Positions 6,717-9,059 of a stretch of 9,059 nt of DNA are shown here, piece after piece. Numbering within the stretch: the stretch's first letter is position 1; each line of letters opens with the position of its first letter. Source of the stretch: JAKLDO01 sp035354435 (lineage in GTDB: Bacteria > UBP6 > UBA1177); contig DAOQAY010000119.1 in the NCBI GenBank assembly GCA_035354435.1, positions 1 to 9,059 on the forward strand, in the 5' to 3' direction. A program made the position numbers and the translations under genes. The notes beneath the pieces were generated by a model, which did not search any database, was not told the DNA's origin, and worked only from the letters and a program-made list of their open reading frames with translations.

Positions 6717-7984
6717 TTCAACCTCGCTTCAAGATCAACTGGCGCAATGAACACAAAAGTTTTTCCTTTCTTCAGTTTAATTATCAGTCCGTGCCTGTCA
6801 GAGAGATCAATAAGATCCTGTCTTGCTGTCTGATAAACGACATTGTGCATGTTCTTATATTCCTGGATCGTATAAATTGTTCCCGGTGATTTCAGTGCCG
6901 ATTCAAGAAATGTCAACTGACGGATATTAAGAACATCGGCAAATTTTGTGTTTTTCAGAAGTTTTTCCGCTGATTCAAGTTCGCTCATTTTTCTTCTAAT
7001 GTAGCTGTTAAGTTCATCTATTGCCCGGCGGATGGTTTTAAGCTGGTAATCAATGAAATAAGTCAGGTCGTTCTCGTCGGTTTCAGTATAAAGATATGAC
7101 ATTGTATATTTCGCCGGAGCATTTTTAAGTATTCTTGATATCGAAATGAACTCAGCCAGCCAGTACCCTTTTTTAAGCATATACCAGTAAAATAAAGCTC
7201 TTGCAGTTCTTCCGTTACCGTCAATGAACGGATGGATATATGATAAAAGGAAATGAATTATAACTGCCTTTATCACTGGATGGATGAATATTGTAGGATC
7301 TTCTTCGTTTGCAAATTTGCAAAGCTCAGCGATCCGTTTGAAAATAAGCTCGTTATCATAAGTCATGACGCGGATATCGTCAGCTCCATTTCTGTAAACT
7401 CCCGACTTTTCAGGATCATCAAGAGTGTTTTTTGAAATGATCCGGTGAATTTCTTTTATCAGCTCGGGAGAAAGATTCTCGCGTTTGACACTTCTTGCAA
7501 AATTTATCGCTTCGTAATTGTTTATGATCATCTGTTCACTTTTGTTTCTCGGAGCACGGTTCTCACGGATCATTTTTTTTGCGATGTCTCTTGTTGTCGT
7601 CGCTCCTTCAAGCTGGCTTGATGTTATGGATTCCTCCATCAGCGAACTTATCAGATAGTAATCTTTCATCTGCGGATTGAGAATAGGTTTTTCAACCGCA
7701 ATATTGCCTGATGCGAACTGATCGAGAAAGTGGGTGGTCTTCTGAAACTCATCCAGCATAATGAATTTAAAAGGAATGCCGTCGATACCTTTAATATTAA
7801 GATCTTTGTAGTTATTTCTTCTTTTTATCTTTATCATCGCCCACCACGATTCGTAGTCAGGAATGTTTTCAGGCAGTTTTGCAAAACGGAGTTTATCCCA
7901 GTGTTTATAAATACCGCCATCATCAGTAAGCAGCTTAAAGTTCAGAAATTTTCCGACATCAGGCGGTGTCGCAGGTTTTTTCAT
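6713..7984 (-). CDS. Fic family protein with inhibitory helix and C-terminal winged helix
   Basis: Fic proteins usually transfer AMP from ATP to a hydroxyl side chain of a target protein. The 423-residue product has the complete active-site motif HPFIDGNGRTAR (251-262), with catalytic H251. It also has an N-terminal inhibitory motif of the (S/T)xxxE(G/N) type, SSQLEG (122-127), with E126 expected to block ATP binding; this makes it a class II, self-inhibited Fic. The C-terminal part (about 352-415) looks like a winged helix-turn-helix, so it may bind DNA. No export signal or membrane segment is seen. The ATG at 7984 has AGGA 7 nt upstream. It is the first gene of an operon with the exported hydrolase. 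Two palindromes in its promoter suggest autoregulation. The target protein is unknown, and no separate antitoxin gene is visible, as expected when the inhibitor is built in. Confidence 0.93.
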   Translation of the reverse strand: MKKPATPPDVGKFLNFKLLTDDGGIYKHWDKLRFAKLPENIPDYESWWAMIKIKRRNNYKDLNIKGIDGIPFKFIMLDEFQKTTHFLDQFASGNIAVEKPILNPQMKDYYLISSLMEESITSSQLEGATTTRDIAKKMIRENRAPRNKSEQMIINNYEAINFARSVKRENLSPELIKEIHRIISKNTLDDPEKSGVYRNGADDIRVMTYDNELIFKRIAELCKFANEEDPTIFIHPVIKAVIIHFLLSYIHPFIDGNGRTARALFYWYMLKKGYWLAEFISISRILKNAPAKYTMSYLYTETDENDLTYFIDYQLKTIRRAIDELNSYIRRKMSELESAEKLLKNTKFADVLNIRQLTFLESALKSPGTIYTIQEYKNMHNVVYQTARQDLIDLSDRHGLIIKLKKGKTFVFIAPVDLEARLK

Positions 7985-8015
7985 AATTATTATCCTACCT
8001 TACAAAACATATCCG

Positions 8016-8043
8016 ATTATAATCACCAATTACTAAAAATCAA
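8016..8043 (-). promoter_or_regulatory. Promoter of the fic-hydrolase operon
   Basis: On the minus strand there is TTGATT (8043 down to 8038), a 16-bp spacer and a perfect TATAAT (8021 down to 8016). Transcription should start near 8009, leaving a leader of about 25 nt with the ribosome binding site AGGA (complement of 8992-style reading is not needed: plus-strand TCCT at 7992-7995). The -35 box lies inside the nearer palindromic operator, so a bound protein would block RNA polymerase. Confidence 0.6.
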
Positions 8044-8082
8044 TAAATTAGTAGATGACTGCTAAAAAACAGATTTTTAGTA
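8031..8082. promoter_or_regulatory. Two tandem palindromic operators at the fic promoter
   Basis: TACTAA-N11-TTAGTA spans 8031-8053 and TGCTAA-N11-TTAGTA spans 8060-8082. Both are 23 bp with 6-bp arms (one mismatch in the second), and both are followed by GAT. They are 29 bp apart start to start, and 19 of 26 aligned bases are identical, with the differences mostly in the spacer. The first overlaps the -35 box of the fic promoter. This is the layout expected of a dimeric repressor; the winged helix of the Fic protein is the obvious candidate, by inference only. Confidence 0.6.
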
Positions 8083-8084
8083 GA

Positions 8085-8107
8085 TTGTGGGAATTTCACA
8101 AAATTGA
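8085..8107 (+). repeat. Possible degenerate third copy of the 23-bp element
   Basis: When aligned without gaps to the unit at 4218-4240, this stretch matches at 16 of 23 positions, including the contiguous CACAAAATTG. It starts 30 bp before the first clear copy at 8115, close to the 32-33 bp spacing of the clear copies. It has lost the TTGCA start (TTGTG) and the final G. AT-rich sequence can give such a match by chance, so this is tentative. Confidence 0.3.
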
Positions 8108-8109
8108 GC

Positions 8110-8187
8110 TTTGGTTGCATAAAGTACACAAAAGTGGAAGAAAGTGCTTGCACAAAGTACACAAATGTGGCATTTTCCGCAACCAAA
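8110..8187 (+). promoter_or_regulatory. Two-copy 23-bp element array before the KAP NTPase gene
   Basis: Two units, 8115-8137 and 8148-8170, have the form TTGCA-N5-TACACAAA-N2-TGG and start 33 bp apart. They match those at 4218 and 4250 at all 16 fixed positions. Unit 1 here shares T6 and A19 with unit 1 of the other array; unit 2 shares C6 and T19 with the other unit 2. The two arrays are therefore related copy by copy. Perfect 9-bp inverted arms TTTGGTTGC (8110-8118) and GCAACCAAA (8179-8187) enclose the pair. TTGCAC at 8148 could be a -35 box, but the matching -10 position (CATTTT, 8171-8176) is weak. The array points to the rightward NTPase gene, whose start lies about 100 bp downstream. 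Confidence 0.65.
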
Positions 8188-8273
8188 CGGTTTTTGAAAC
8201 TCAAAACCTTGATATGGATTTTCATTTGAAATAAACTCTGGTTGTGATAAAACCAAAAATCTTGGAGGAAACA
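8188..8273 (+). other. Leader of the KAP NTPase gene with short hairpins
   Basis: This noncoding stretch holds GGTTTT-N8-AAAACC (8189-8208) and TGGTT-N7-AACCA (8239-8255), the second ending 8 nt before the ribosome binding site GGAGG (8264-8268). AACC-AAAC-GGTT (8181-8192) could compete with the first. The hairpins are short and AT-rich, so they may be chance. No open reading frame of note is present. Confidence 0.25.
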
Positions 8274-9059
8274 ATGGCTAGACTCAACGATAATATAAGA
8301 GACTATTTAAAATCATACATTTTGGAAGAGAATCACTCCTCGGCAATTATGCTCACAGGACCGTGGGGTTGTGGGAAAACACATTTTGTTAAGGATTTCA
8401 TAGAAAACTTTAGCAAAGTTGATAAAAAAACAAGGGGTGTCGACGCAAAGATAATAAAAAATAAAAAATTGATATATGTGCCTTTGAATGGAGTTACTTC
8501 AAAAGATGAGATCAACAGAAAACTTCTTATTTCGTATCTTTTTTCTGAAAATAAAGCCGAATATGCTGGTTTTGCAAGTCATTTAATAGAAGGATATATG
8601 GAATTTAAGCAAGTTCCTGTGAAAGCTTTAAAACAAATTTCTAAAAGCTTGGCTAAATTAACATTTGATAGATTGTCAAAAATTGGTAAAGACAATGTGT
8701 TTTTCTTTGATGATCTCGAAAGATGCAAAATGGAACCGCAAGAAATAATGGGCTATATAAATGATTTTATTGAACATTCCCAATCAGGTGTCGTAATTAT
8801 TTGTGACGACAGCAAATTGGAAGAAGACTATAAAATAATAAAGGAAAAGTGTGTTAGCAGGGAATTTGAAATAATCCCTGATATTGATTCCGCATTCGAT
8901 TCTTTTCTTGAAACGGAGGAATCAAGTTATAATAAATTCTTAGATGATAGTAAAAACCAGATATTTATTATATTTAAACAGCATAAACACCAAAATCTCA
9001 GAACTCTTAAAAATGTAATGTCTGATTTTAGAAAATTCTGTGATGAAATAAAAAGAATT
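8274..9059 (+). CDS. KAP-type P-loop NTPase, N-terminal part (runs off the window)
   Basis: An open frame of 262 codons starts at ATG 8274, 5 nt after GGAGG (8264-8268), and continues past the window end. It shows Walker A GPWGCGKT (29-36), Walker B VFFFDDLERC (142-151) with D146/D147, a sensor-1-like strand VVIICDD (173-179), and an arginine motif NLRTLKNV (241-248). GPWGxGKT together with DDLERC is characteristic of the KAP P-loop family, named after Kidins220/ARMS and PifA; PifA excludes phage T7. No membrane helix is visible in the N-terminal part, though KAP proteins may carry them elsewhere. Its DNA is more AT-rich than the chaperone genes (about 30% G+C in a sampled line against about 42% in dnaK), which suggests transfer. 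The C-terminal effector part, if any, is outside the window, so its role cannot be fixed. Confidence 0.85.
   Translation, partial: MARLNDNIRDYLKSYILEENHSSAIMLTGPWGCGKTHFVKDFIENFSKVDKKTRGVDAKIIKNKKLIYVPLNGVTSKDEINRKLLISYLFSENKAEYAGFASHLIEGYMEFKQVPVKALKQISKSLAKLTFDRLSKIGKDNVFFFDDLERCKMEPQEIMGYINDFIEHSQSGVVIICDDSKLEEDYKIIKEKCVSREFEIIPDIDSAFDSFLETEESSYNKFLDDSKNQIFIIFKQHKHQNLRTLKNVMSDFRKFCDEIKRI

Noticed and set aside
8040..8225. Minus-strand frame containing repeated VYF-type segments, seemingly a small protein
   Set aside because: The apparent repeats are the 23-bp DNA units read in reverse; no ribosome binding site or family resemblance was seen.

Overview
This looks like a chromosomal segment of a bacterium with moderately AT-rich DNA (about 40% G+C in the chaperone genes, judged by eye). 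The lineage cannot be fixed from the window. DnaK carries the extra segment in its nucleotide-binding domain (about residues 77-102, including FEIIKASNGDAWV) that is typical of didderm DnaK and absent from Bacillus-type DnaK. One gene also has an export signal, so a didderm (Gram-negative type) cell is the best guess. Ribosome binding sites are strong GGAGG types.

Left part (1-4196) is housekeeping. It holds the last codons of a probable FMN-binding domain protein, a leftward tRNA-Ala(GGC) with the G3-U70 identity pair and its own promoter, and then a rightward grpE-dnaK-dnaJ operon from a divergent promoter. These three proteins form the Hsp70 cycle: DnaJ delivers clients and stimulates ATP hydrolysis, GrpE releases ADP. 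No CIRCE operator was found.

Right part (4197-9059) looks accessory. A rightward AAA+/DUF4143 ATPase meets, stop codon against stop codon, a leftward two-gene operon. That operon encodes a Fic protein with a C-terminal winged helix and an exported SxxK serine hydrolase, joined by an ATGA overlap. To the right, a rightward KAP-type P-loop NTPase begins and runs off the window; KAP includes the phage-exclusion protein PifA.

The most unusual signal is in the control regions. Both ATPase genes are preceded by the same two-copy array of a 23-bp element (TTGCA-N5-TACACAAA-N2-TGG). All four copies agree at 16 positions, and position-specific differences show that the array is related as a whole. 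Short inverted arms flank each array, and the KAP side has a degenerate extra copy. Separately, the fic promoter carries two palindromes, TRCTAA-N11-TTAGTA, 29 bp apart; the nearer one overlaps the -35 box, as expected for autoregulation by a winged-helix Fic protein. The inference is that two unrelated ATPases share one regulatory input, with a self-regulated Fic/hydrolase unit between them. Whether this is a defence or stress system is open.
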